Assembly (NCBI RefSeq): GCF_040448675.1 | Contig: NZ_CP159289.1 | Coordinates: 372,001 to 436,000, forward strand | DNA from: Dyadobacter sp. 676 | GTDB lineage: Bacteria > Bacteroidota > Bacteroidia > Cytophagales > Spirosomataceae | Direction: 5' to 3' | Length of the DNA stretch: 64,000 nt | In this document: piece by piece, positions 40,342 to 48,160 of the stretch | How positions within the stretch are numbered: the first letter of the stretch is position 1 | Layout of the letters: each line of letters starts with the position of its first letter | Program-made: the position numbers and the translations under genes | The notes under the pieces: generated by a model | Databases searched by the model: none | What the model saw: the letters and a program-made list of their open reading frames with translations, nothing else | Told to the model about the DNA's origin: nothing

Positions 40342-40965
40342 ATGGTCTGGTACGAAGAGGAAGTGCAAAGAGTCGAAAAAGAACGATCCACGTTAAACTA
40401 CGAACCCGAAACGGTCTTTTACGGAAGTTCCAGCTTTACGCTCTGGACCAGCCTGTACGACGACTTCGCAGAGATCAGGCCCATAAACCTCGGTTTTGGA
40501 GGTTCCACGCTTGCCGCTTGCGTCTGGTTTTTCGAACGTATCATGGCTTCCGTAACCGCCCCGCGGCGCTTCGTGATTTATGCCGGCGACAACGACCTCG
40601 GCGACGGCCGCCATCCTATGGAGGTGTTGCTGTTCTATCGGCAGCTCATTGGGCTTATCCGTGGGCGTTTTGGCGATATTCCGTGCTTCTTTGTGTCTAT
40701 CAAGCCGAGTTTGCAGCGTTGGGAGATTATAGGCTCGATCCGGACGACCAACGAGCTGATTCATGAGGAAACCGAAAAAGACCCCAACCAGCATTACATC
40801 GATGTGTTTCCACTGATGGTTAACTACCAGGGATATCCGCGTAAATCGCTTTTCGAGGAGGACGGACTACACCTCAGTACGGATGGTTATGCGATCTGGA
40901 AGAAAACAATCCGTGAAAACCTAAGTGCCGTTATCGGGGCGGAAGCGCTTCAAAAAACTCCTTAA
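40342..40965 (+). CDS. SGNH/GDSL-family hydrolase
   Basis: A 207-residue protein with the family blocks: GSSSFTLW with the Ser nucleophile, LGFGGSTLA, YAGDNDL (block III) and EDGLHLSTDGY with Asp and His. No signal peptide, so it is likely cytosolic. SGNH enzymes cleave small esters or O-acetyl groups. A second small hydrolase starts 14 bases later, likely in the same transcript. A near-promoter TATATTTC lies in the upstream gap. Confidence 0.88.
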   Translation: MVWYEEEVQRVEKERSTLNYEPETVFYGSSSFTLWTSLYDDFAEIRPINLGFGGSTLAACVWFFERIMASVTAPRRFVIYAGDNDLGDGRHPMEVLLFYRQLIGLIRGRFGDIPCFFVSIKPSLQRWEIIGSIRTTNELIHEETEKDPNQHYIDVFPLMVNYQGYPRKSLFEEDGLHLSTDGYAIWKKTIRENLSAVIGAEALQKTP

Positions 40966-40979
40966 AAATCCTCTTTATC

Positions 40980-41705
40980 ATGGAAAGGGCGTATCACAAG
41001 TGGTTTAGTCCGGCTTTGGACAAATTTATGGAAATACTCGTGTTTGGCCACATAGGTACCCCGGTGATATTTTTTCCCACACGCTCGGCCCATTTTTACG
41101 ACTTTGAAAACTGGCGTATCATCGATGCTATGAAGGACAAGATCGAAGGAGGCCATATCCAGGTGTACTGCGTGGACAGCGTCGACAGCGAGAGCTTCTA
41201 TTCCGATGCGCCTCCGCCGCAACGCATCGCCCGCCATATGCAATATGAAAAATACATTCTGGAAGAAGTTATCCCTTTTATCCGTATTCAGAACAGGAAA
41301 CGGGAGCTCATCGCGGCAGGTTGCAGTCTTGGTGGGTACCACGCGGTGAATATCGCCTTTAAGTACCCTTCCATTTTTACCAAGGTGGTTGGGATGAGCG
41401 CGCGTTACGACCTCACCCAGCCGATGCCCTACTTTGCCGACCTGTTCGACGGCTACTTTGACGAGAACATTTATTTCAATATGCCCAACCATTTTGTTCC
41501 CGGTATTTCCAATCCCGAACTGCTGCGGCAGCTCCGGGAACTGGACATCACTCTGGTGATCGGCCGGGAAGACACTTTCCTCGAAAATAACCAGCATCTG
41601 AGCTACTCTCTGCGCCAGATCGACGTTCCTCATCAACTGCATATCTGGGACGAAGAAGCGCACCGGCCGAGGTATTGGCGGGAGATGGTGAAGATTTATT
41701 TGTGA
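40980..41705 (+). CDS. Cytosolic alpha/beta-hydrolase (esterase-like)
   Basis: A 241-residue protein with an alpha/beta-hydrolase fold. The nucleophile elbow is AAGCSLGGYHAV, an acidic residue lies in VIGREDTF and a His in WDEEAHRPRYW. It resembles the esterase D family that includes S-formylglutathione hydrolase and feruloyl esterases, but with no signal. It follows the SGNH hydrolase by 14 bases. Its stop lies one base from that of the convergent unknown operon. Reaction unknown. Confidence 0.85.
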   Translation: MERAYHKWFSPALDKFMEILVFGHIGTPVIFFPTRSAHFYDFENWRIIDAMKDKIEGGHIQVYCVDSVDSESFYSDAPPPQRIARHMQYEKYILEEVIPFIRIQNRKRELIAAGCSLGGYHAVNIAFKYPSIFTKVVGMSARYDLTQPMPYFADLFDGYFDENIYFNMPNHFVPGISNPELLRQLRELDITLVIGREDTFLENNQHLSYSLRQIDVPHQLHIWDEEAHRPRYWREMVKIYL

Positions 41706-41706
41706 T

Positions 41707-42618
41707 CTATCCCTCCGCCCAATTAAGCAGCGCCCATTCGTTCGTGGAACCGGAAATGAGCAAAAAGACCCGCTGCGGCGCGAGATAGAGCATTTTATCG
41801 ATCGGGAACGGCAGATCCATTGACTCGATCCGTTCAGGTTTGTCAGCCATTTTAATAATGTCGATGCCGTGCATGCCCTTATTGAGCACAAGGTAGTCGT
41901 CCACCAATTCGAAAGATCTCACGGCAGTGGTAACCGATGCCTTTTCCGTAAATCCATGCCCGTTGCAGCCGAACATTTTAACATACCCTAAACCCGCGAC
42001 AAACATTTTCCGGCCGTCGCCGGTAAACCTGATCTGATAGCAGGTATTAGGTAGCTGATCGATCTTTGCCGGTTTGCCAAATTGGTCCTGATCAAATGGT
42101 TGTGCGAACAATTCCCCGTGATTGGTACCGTAAACGATCAGGTTTTGTACGGGGTGCAGTGCTTCCTGTATTAAGTCCTTACCTTTCGTCCTGATTCTGG
42201 CAAGTTCGACAACACCTTCTTTTTCCAGTGTCAACAGAGCAATGACCTTCCCCATGAAAGAGATGACCGTATTCTCATGCCCTTGATAAATGTTTGGCAG
42301 GCTTCGTGCAGATTTGTAAAGGTCCGATGCCCCGATCCGCAGATAATCTTCTTTTGAAAGCAATTGAAAGCCGTTTGGCAACTGCCTGATTTCTTCATAG
42401 AGCGAATCGCTCAATCGATCGTCGAAGAAACCTCTCCATTGGTATGCGACGTCTTCATCCGTCGTTTGCCACAACAGCTCCAAAACGCCGTGCGGATGGA
42501 GCAACAGCATCTTCCATCTGTCGGCCAGCAAAAAAGCACCTCTTGCGTCGAGTGCATGCACGAGCTGCAACTTCATATCCAGTGGTGAAGGGATTACTTT
42601 CGATAGGATTAATTTCAT
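41707..42618 (-). CDS. Unknown protein, beta-propeller-like
   Basis: I do not recognise a named family. The 303-residue product (from 42618; an alternative start at 42654 overlaps the upstream gene by 14 bases) has repeated strand-turn units such as NLIVYGTNHGELFAQPF, IRFTGDGRKMFVAGLGYVKM and DDYLVLNKGMHGIDII, spaced as in a WD-like propeller but without Trp-Asp ends. No signal peptide or membrane helix. It is the last gene of a three-gene operon with a predicted membrane protein and a small soluble protein. Confidence 0.7.
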   Translation of the reverse strand: MKLILSKVIPSPLDMKLQLVHALDARGAFLLADRWKMLLLHPHGVLELLWQTTDEDVAYQWRGFFDDRLSDSLYEEIRQLPNGFQLLSKEDYLRIGASDLYKSARSLPNIYQGHENTVISFMGKVIALLTLEKEGVVELARIRTKGKDLIQEALHPVQNLIVYGTNHGELFAQPFDQDQFGKPAKIDQLPNTCYQIRFTGDGRKMFVAGLGYVKMFGCNGHGFTEKASVTTAVRSFELVDDYLVLNKGMHGIDIIKMADKPERIESMDLPFPIDKMLYLAPQRVFLLISGSTNEWALLNWAEG

Positions 42619-42640
42619 AGGACGGTTTCGGAATGGATTA

Positions 42641-43345
42641 TCAAAATGCGCCATTGGTGTACAAACTATCTCTTTTCAATCTCTCTACCTCCGCCCTGAA
42701 CGCTTCGGAGTTCTTCTCCCCCTCGATTTCGATCAGGTAATCTTTTACCCTGAAATCCTCGATCGGCACATCCCGGTATTGCATGCATGGCTGAATTTCC
42801 CGAACATAAGAATAGCCGTTGCCGCTTTGCGCCAGACATTCGAAAAACACGATGCGCACAAAGGCGGATTTGGTCGAAAGGAGTTGCGTGTCGTAATCCG
42901 AGAGCACTTGCTGGTCCACTGCCAAAGGCTTCGACGTGAATTCCAGCGTTTTGTAGAGGGATTGCTGCACGGCATCCTTTTCCCCGAACCAGCATTCCAG
43001 TTTGATGTTCACCAGTGCCGGCGTGTTATTGGCAATGTGCAGGGTGAGCGGAGCCCTGTTACCGGACGGGAACCAGGCGTACAAGTCCCTTACGCCGCTT
43101 TTCAGCGCAGGTAATGCCATCAGTACCAGCGGCAAACAGAGAATGGCCAAGCCGATGGCTTTATTCCGCCAGAAAAGTAATGCGAGCAGCAATATTCCGA
43201 GTAACCCGGCCAGATAAAAAACCCCGGTGGCCCACCCTACCGAACTATCTCCGGCCGGGGCGGGCTTGGCGAGGTAGTAGACCACCGCTATCAGAAAAAT
43301 AATGGAAAGTATGCCCAGCAGGGCGAAATAGGTGAATTTGATCAT
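42641..43345 (-). CDS. Unknown membrane protein with soluble C-terminal domain
   Basis: A 234-residue protein of unknown family. Three hydrophobic segments (about residues 5-25, 40-58 and 64-82) are followed by a soluble domain (about 95-234) with four Cys (LECWFGE, FECLAQ, QPCMQ region) and a charged helical C-terminus. The soluble domain should face one side of the inner membrane. It lies 33 bases after the small gene at 43379 and just before the propeller-like gene; the three share a promoter. Confidence 0.7.
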   Translation of the reverse strand: MIKFTYFALLGILSIIFLIAVVYYLAKPAPAGDSSVGWATGVFYLAGLLGILLLALLFWRNKAIGLAILCLPLVLMALPALKSGVRDLYAWFPSGNRAPLTLHIANNTPALVNIKLECWFGEKDAVQQSLYKTLEFTSKPLAVDQQVLSDYDTQLLSTKSAFVRIVFFECLAQSGNGYSYVREIQPCMQYRDVPIEDFRVKDYLIEIEGEKNSEAFRAEVERLKRDSLYTNGAF

Positions 43346-43378
43346 CGCGATAGGCGTGTATAGTGCAGATTCCGGCGC

Positions 43379-43741
43379 TCAGACTTCAAAAGGCAGGTCG
43401 TAATCCCTGGTATTAGGCTTTGAACTGCGTGTTTTAACCGTAATCCGCGCTTTGAGCGGGTTGCCCAGCACGAGAAAGTACTTCACATACTGATCTTCGT
43501 GGTACGTCCAGGATTTGTCTTCGAGCAGATATTCCGAAACTCCCAGCTTGCCCGCCTTGTAAGCCCATTGCTCCACGATGTTGGGCTCGTAAGTAACGAA
43601 GTGTCCCATGCATAGCATCTGAATGCCCGGCTGCGCATTGTTACCCAGCTCGGAGCAGCTTTCGACGAGTACATTGATACTGGAATTGTCTTCAAGATCT
43701 TTTACCGACCATTGGTCGAGAACGGTTTTAACATTGGCCAT
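43379..43741 (-). CDS. Unknown small soluble protein (120 aa)
   Basis: Start set at 43741 (MANVKTVLDQWSVKDLEDNS), because the promoter found at 43766-43794 overlaps the longer reading (43768) and would place that start before transcription begins. The protein is mixed alpha/beta, acidic, with no signal, and ends TRDYDLPFEV. I do not recognise the family. It is the first gene of the three-gene unknown operon. I considered a type VI tube protein but the sequence does not support it. Confidence 0.68.
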   Translation of the reverse strand: MANVKTVLDQWSVKDLEDNSSINVLVESCSELGNNAQPGIQMLCMGHFVTYEPNIVEQWAYKAGKLGVSEYLLEDKSWTYHEDQYVKYFLVLGNPLKARITVKTRSSKPNTRDYDLPFEV

Positions 43742-43765
43742 AATCGTTGTGTCTGATTTTTGGCG

Positions 43766-43794
43766 CAAATGTACCTGGATGAGCTTGTTATCAA
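43766..43794 (-). promoter_or_regulatory. Bacteroidota-type promoter of the unknown three-gene operon
   Basis: On the minus strand TTG (43794-43792), 18 bases, then TACATTTG (43773-43766), an exact -7 match with near-ideal spacing. The start site would fall near 43759, 18 bases before ATG 43741. Confidence 0.65.
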
Positions 43795-43848
43795 CCAGTT
43801 AATATTACCTGCCGGTATCTACCAATTATTTTCCGGGTTTTCATCAGC

Positions 43849-45567
43849 TTACCTGTTCCGCTCTGTGGCAGAGACGACCCTCCGTATCTTGCCGTCGCTT
43901 TTCGTCATCACGTAGAGTTCCCCGGTGAAGCGGTCATATTCAATCCTGATATCGACCCGCTTTGAGCCGGACATCTCTGCCAGGCTGGTTTCCTTTCCGT
44001 CCCGCACGATCGTTAATTCGTACACAGTCTGGTCGGATGGTTGCGAATCGATATTGGCATAAAAAATACGGCCGTTGACGATGTCTCCGAAAATGTATTT
44101 GTTTTTCAAAGCCGCTATCGGGCCCTCATACACATAACCGCCGCTGATAGCATTGCCGTCGACATGGTCGTACTGCAAATAGGGTTTTACGAACTTCCCG
44201 GCCTCCGCTTCCGGAACCGGATACACGTTTTTAAGGTCTTTGAATGAAATGGCGTAATTTCCTTCGCGCACATTCCAGCCATAGTCGCCCCCTTTTACGA
44301 TTATGTTCACCTCTTCGAAGTTGGACTCGCCAATCTCCGCGCTGAACAACCTGCCATTGTGCCAGGACAGGCGGTGTGGATTGCGGAAACCGTACGCGTA
44401 AATTTCTTTATAAATGTCGCCGGCCACGTTCACAAAAGGATTGCCCGGCGGGATCCCGTATTTTCCGTTCCTGCTGTTATTTCCCAGCGGGTCAATGCGG
44501 ATAATCGTGCCCAGAAGGGAATGCAACGTGTGGCAAAGCTCGGGATGTTTGCCAATGGTGGAACCGCCGTCGCCGGTACCGATATACAACAGCCCGTAAT
44601 CTTCATCGCCTTTTACGGCTTGGGGATTGAAGCCGATATCCTGCGTGCCATGCACGACACCCGGCACATTGATCCGCAACAGTTCCCGCCATGTTCCTTT
44701 GAAAACCGGGCTTTTCACATCATCCATTTTCCATTCTGAAATTACCCATTGCAGCGCAACTTTAACCGAGTCGTCATAGGAATAATCGGCGGGTTTTCCC
44801 CGGAAAGATTCGGTGTGCGTAATGTAAATCAATCCATTCCGGAGGTATTCGGGATGGAATGCGAAGCTGCCAAGGCCTGTTCCGAGGCCGGGTTCGTTCA
44901 CGAAATTTTCCACGACAGGCCGTAGATCGAGAAAGGTACTTACATCTTTTCCGCCGATCCGGTAAATAAGCCCCCTCTGGTCGCTCACATAGAGCGTGCC
45001 GTCGTGCGAAGGGTGCGGCCGCATGTTCGCGATGCGCGTGCGAGGCATTTTATCGCCGGACGGAGGAATCGTCATGAAATCTTCCAGTTCGATATGCAGC
45101 CCGGTTTTAACGACCGGCTGCCCCAGGCGGCCGCTTGAAGCGCCTGTATCCGCTTCGACTTCGAGCGGCGCAATGTGACGGCGTTGTGTCTCCGAGGCGA
45201 TGTAGTCGAGAATAGACCGGATTTCGCTGTCTTTCAAAAAATCGAACGGCGGCATGATCATCTTGTACCTTTTCGAAAGGCTCACCGCGCGGACGTTGCC
45301 GGATTCGATAACGTAGCCTGGATTTTTAATAAATTCAATCAGTTCTTTCTCCGGCAGCAGGCTCGTTATCCCACCGAGCTTCGGGCCGATTTCCTCCTGC
45401 TCCATGGCGTGGCATGAAACACAGTGGGTCGTAAACAGTTCCCGGCCCTTTGGACCGGTCGTTGAAAGCCGGTTGGAGCCAGGCGCAGATCGTTTGCCGC
45501 CGGCGCAGTTGAACAATAAGAATCCAGCAGCCGCAATGCCGCAAACCAGGCGTAACGTAAAGGTCAT
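43849..45567 (-). CDS. PQQ-type sugar dehydrogenase (Gdh/sorbosone-dehydrogenase propeller) with N-terminal cytochrome c
   Basis: A 572-residue exported protein; a hydrophobic N-terminus with Cys21 may be a lipoprotein signal. A cytochrome c domain (about residues 38-130; CVSCH at 49-53, probable Met ligand in MIMPPF) precedes a six-bladed glucose/sorbosone dehydrogenase domain. That domain shows RIANMRPHP, LGSFAFHPEYLRNGLIYITHT, GDGGSTIGKHPE, YGFRNPHRLSWH and GEIGESNFEEVNI. It should oxidise an aldose in the periplasm and hand electrons to its own heme. This is a different propeller family from the quinoprotein at 36495. No terminator or partner is adjacent on its 3' side. Confidence 0.9.
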   Translation of the reverse strand: MTFTLRLVCGIAAAGFLLFNCAGGKRSAPGSNRLSTTGPKGRELFTTHCVSCHAMEQEEIGPKLGGITSLLPEKELIEFIKNPGYVIESGNVRAVSLSKRYKMIMPPFDFLKDSEIRSILDYIASETQRRHIAPLEVEADTGASSGRLGQPVVKTGLHIELEDFMTIPPSGDKMPRTRIANMRPHPSHDGTLYVSDQRGLIYRIGGKDVSTFLDLRPVVENFVNEPGLGTGLGSFAFHPEYLRNGLIYITHTESFRGKPADYSYDDSVKVALQWVISEWKMDDVKSPVFKGTWRELLRINVPGVVHGTQDIGFNPQAVKGDEDYGLLYIGTGDGGSTIGKHPELCHTLHSLLGTIIRIDPLGNNSRNGKYGIPPGNPFVNVAGDIYKEIYAYGFRNPHRLSWHNGRLFSAEIGESNFEEVNIIVKGGDYGWNVREGNYAISFKDLKNVYPVPEAEAGKFVKPYLQYDHVDGNAISGGYVYEGPIAALKNKYIFGDIVNGRIFYANIDSQPSDQTVYELTIVRDGKETSLAEMSGSKRVDIRIEYDRFTGELYVMTKSDGKIRRVVSATERNR

Positions 45568-45625
45568 TTAACGATGGATTAGGAATTATCGAAAGTGGCG
45601 TTAAAGTTAGCAAGCGGCCCCGCAC

Positions 45626-45652
45626 AAAAAAAGCCGGAATTGCTCCGGCTTT
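45626..45652 (-). terminator. Terminator after the PepSY-like small gene
   Basis: A 9-bp stem AAAGCCGGA / TCCGGCTTT with a 5-base loop (45630-45652), ending in a T-run on the minus strand, 29 bases after the stop at 45681. Confidence 0.85.
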
Positions 45653-45680
45653 ATCACTGAATAATGAAGGAGTACTATGG

Positions 45681-46025
45681 TTATCCTACATTTCTTCCGT
45701 TTTTATCTAATTTCACTCGGGCATTCTCCTTGCCGTTCGCTACTTGTAATTCGTAATATTGGGTTTTATCGGGCTCCGTTACCAAAAACGCTTTTTTAAC
45801 AGTCCAACCGCTAAACTCGTCGCTTTTAATGGTCTTTTTCACTCCCTCCGGCAGATCTTCCGGCTTCACGGCCACTTTGTCCTCTTTGTCTGCCTTGGTT
45901 GTCTTTTGCGTCGTTGCTTCCTTGTGCGCGGCATGATCAGCGGTGGTTTGATTGGCCGTCTGGGCCTGAACAGAAGCAAACGAGATAAGCGTCAGGGCCA
46001 ATGCCGATACTACTAGCTTTTTCAT
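45681..46025 (-). CDS. Small exported protein, PepSY-like
   Basis: A 114-residue protein with a signal peptide (cut after SVQA) and a polar linker rich in Thr, Lys and His (about residues 24-50). A compact domain follows: LPEGVKKTIKSDEFSGWTV, then KAFLVTEPDKTQYYELQVANG. The last part fits the PepSY-like putative beta-lactamase-inhibitor fold of small periplasmic proteins. Role unknown. Own terminator; no exact promoter found, but the 247-base gap upstream (46026-46272) leaves room for one. Confidence 0.75.
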   Translation of the reverse strand: MKKLVVSALALTLISFASVQAQTANQTTADHAAHKEATTQKTTKADKEDKVAVKPEDLPEGVKKTIKSDEFSGWTVKKAFLVTEPDKTQYYELQVANGKENARVKLDKNGRNVG

Positions 46026-46220
46026 AATCCTTGTTTTTTAGGCAACTATTAATATTTGATCTCGTGCATTCGCACTGTTGCCGTTCTTTCAAACAGGATT
46101 ATGCCAAAAATTCTAAGTAATTGATTTTGAGTATTTTACAAATATCCTACTAATTTAATAGTGTTTACCAAAATCCACGTTTTGTAGGAATTTGTCTTCA
46201 AAAAACCTCAAACATAACAA

Positions 46221-46248
46221 CTGCCCGGCACCATTACGGCACGGGCAG
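46221..46248 (-). terminator. Probable terminator of the susCD operon
   Basis: A 7-bp stem CTGCCCG / CGGGCAG with a 14-base loop, 25 bases past the susD stop at 46273, followed on the minus strand by a T-rich but interrupted tail. Confidence 0.5.
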
Positions 46249-46272
46249 CTGTGTTACCATACTCAGAATCTG

Positions 46273-48150
46273 CTACTTGTCGTAACCCGGGTTCTGGGTA
46301 AGCTTCGCATTACGGTTCATTTCGTCGCGGCTGAACGGACGGAAATACATCTTATCCACCCATGTCCGGTTTTCATGTGATTTATCCTCCGTCGGCGTGT
46401 AGGTGTAGTCATAAATCGTCGGATCGTAGTGATACGGCTCCTTCATCGACTTGCCCGGCTTGAACTTGCCGATAACGGTAATGTATTGCAGCGGACGGCC
46501 AAGGGTCGTCGGGGCGATCATCCAGCGGCGGGCGTCGTGGTAACGCTGCTCCTCGTAAGCCATTTCAATCCGTTTTTCATGACGGTAGGCTTCTTTCAAA
46601 GCGGCTCCCGACACTTTCAAGGCAGGCATACCGGCACGGAAACGGATCTTGTTAAGCCATTCCAGTGCAACCGCATCCTGGCCCAGCTCGATGCTCGCCT
46701 CGATGTAATTGAACACGACCTCCGTCACACGGAAGAACGGCCAGGGGATATTCTGGCGGTCGGTGTTATCATACAATGCAGGGTTCGGATCGATGAACTT
46801 GCGCATGTAATAACCGGTGCGGCTTCCGTTCCAGTCCTCGATGGTGCTGCTGCGGGTATCGAGGCCTTTGCGGTTGAACAATGTGCCTTTTTCATCCAAA
46901 AGGTCGTAAGAACCGGTCTGGATCTGGTTGGCGGGGTCTTTCGCGTCGGACGGGCGCGGTTTCCAGGGAGCGCCGTCGTACATGACCGTTGCATAGAAAC
47001 GCGGATCGCGGTTCACGTAAGGGTTTGCCTTGTGCTTCGGGTTAGTCCACGAGAACGGCGTTCCGTCCATCATTTCATAATCGTCTACCAGCAAGCCGAT
47101 CGGCGTGTTACCCGCCCAGTTGTGGTAGCCGTTAGGACCGTTGTTCAGGCCCGTCTGGCGTGCGCCGTCGGAAGTCTGGCTGGGACTGAAATAACGTCCG
47201 AAAATGATCTCATTGGCCGAAGCATCCAGGCTTTTGTCAGCGCTGTAACCAGCCATTGCCATCGAAATGTAATTGATCTTCCCTTGCTCGGGCGTAACAG
47301 GACCGGTCAGGTTTAGCTTATAACCCTCTTTGGCGTCCATGGCGGCTTTTGCAGCAGCCTGCGCGGCCTGCCAGCGTGCCTTACGGTCGCCCGAAGTGTA
47401 ACCCAGGAATTCGGGGTTCGGATAAGCGGCAAACAAAGCCGATTTAGCCTTCGCGGTAGGGACATCGTGCAAATCGCTCGCTGCATACAACAGCACCCGC
47501 GATTTCAGCGCCAAAGCAGCCACTTCGGTCGCTCGGCCCTTTTGTTCCGCCTTTCCTTTCAGCAACGCAGCGGCGCTGTCGCAATCCGCCACTATGAAGT
47601 TCACGCATTCTTCCCAGGTGTTACGTGGGACCGAATAATCTTCGTTCAGCTCATATACTTTCGTAATCAGGGGCACCGAACCGTAGTAGCGTATCAATTG
47701 CTGATAATAGTAAGCACGAAGGAAATGCGCTTCGCCTTTCAAACGGTCTTTCAAAGCCTGATCGCTGAAAGTCGAGACCGGCAGTTGCTGGATCGCCTGG
47801 TTGGTGGCGCGGATACGGGTATACATAGGGCCCCATCCGTAAGTATCGTCTACCCAGCCCAGGTTGGAAGGGCTCAAACTACCCTCATTTATAGTATTGA
47901 TATTACGGCCGGTGTGGGTAAATACGGCCTCGTCGGTCAGCGACGCCAGCATTTGCTCGCTGAAACCGCCCTGCTGAAGTCCCTGATAAATACCTGTAAC
48001 AAAGCCTTCGGCCAATGCACCGTCCTTCCAGACCTCGTCGGTCGGGATTTCGGTTGGCGGCGTTACATCCAGGAAGTCAGTGTCGCACGACACCAGCCCG
48101 GTTGTCGCCAGCGCCGCTAGAAAAATCCAATTTTTATAACTCAGTTTCAT
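46273..48150 (-). CDS. SusD/RagB-family outer-membrane lipoprotein
   Basis: A 625-residue SusD protein with a lipoprotein signal ending TGLVSC. Helical TPR-like repeats (LKGEAHFLRAYYYQQLIRYYGSVPL is the typical segment around residue 130) and the C-terminal LNKIRFRAGMPAL / YRHEKRIEMAYEEQRYHDARRW region are clear. It binds a glycan at the cell surface for the SusC barrel encoded 10 bases upstream. Intact, unlike its partner. The glycan is not readable; esterase, SDR and Gfo/Idh genes upstream may process it. Confidence 0.94.
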   Translation of the reverse strand: MKLSYKNWIFLAALATTGLVSCDTDFLDVTPPTEIPTDEVWKDGALAEGFVTGIYQGLQQGGFSEQMLASLTDEAVFTHTGRNINTINEGSLSPSNLGWVDDTYGWGPMYTRIRATNQAIQQLPVSTFSDQALKDRLKGEAHFLRAYYYQQLIRYYGSVPLITKVYELNEDYSVPRNTWEECVNFIVADCDSAAALLKGKAEQKGRATEVAALALKSRVLLYAASDLHDVPTAKAKSALFAAYPNPEFLGYTSGDRKARWQAAQAAAKAAMDAKEGYKLNLTGPVTPEQGKINYISMAMAGYSADKSLDASANEIIFGRYFSPSQTSDGARQTGLNNGPNGYHNWAGNTPIGLLVDDYEMMDGTPFSWTNPKHKANPYVNRDPRFYATVMYDGAPWKPRPSDAKDPANQIQTGSYDLLDEKGTLFNRKGLDTRSSTIEDWNGSRTGYYMRKFIDPNPALYDNTDRQNIPWPFFRVTEVVFNYIEASIELGQDAVALEWLNKIRFRAGMPALKVSGAALKEAYRHEKRIEMAYEEQRYHDARRWMIAPTTLGRPLQYITVIGKFKPGKSMKEPYHYDPTIYDYTYTPTEDKSHENRTWVDKMYFRPFSRDEMNRNAKLTQNPGYDK

Positions 48151-48160
48151 TTTTTAAGTC

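Noticed and set aside
43379..43741. Type VI secretion tube (Hcp/TssD-like) protein
   Set aside because: Size and beta content are similar, but no signature residues match and no other T6SS gene lies nearby.
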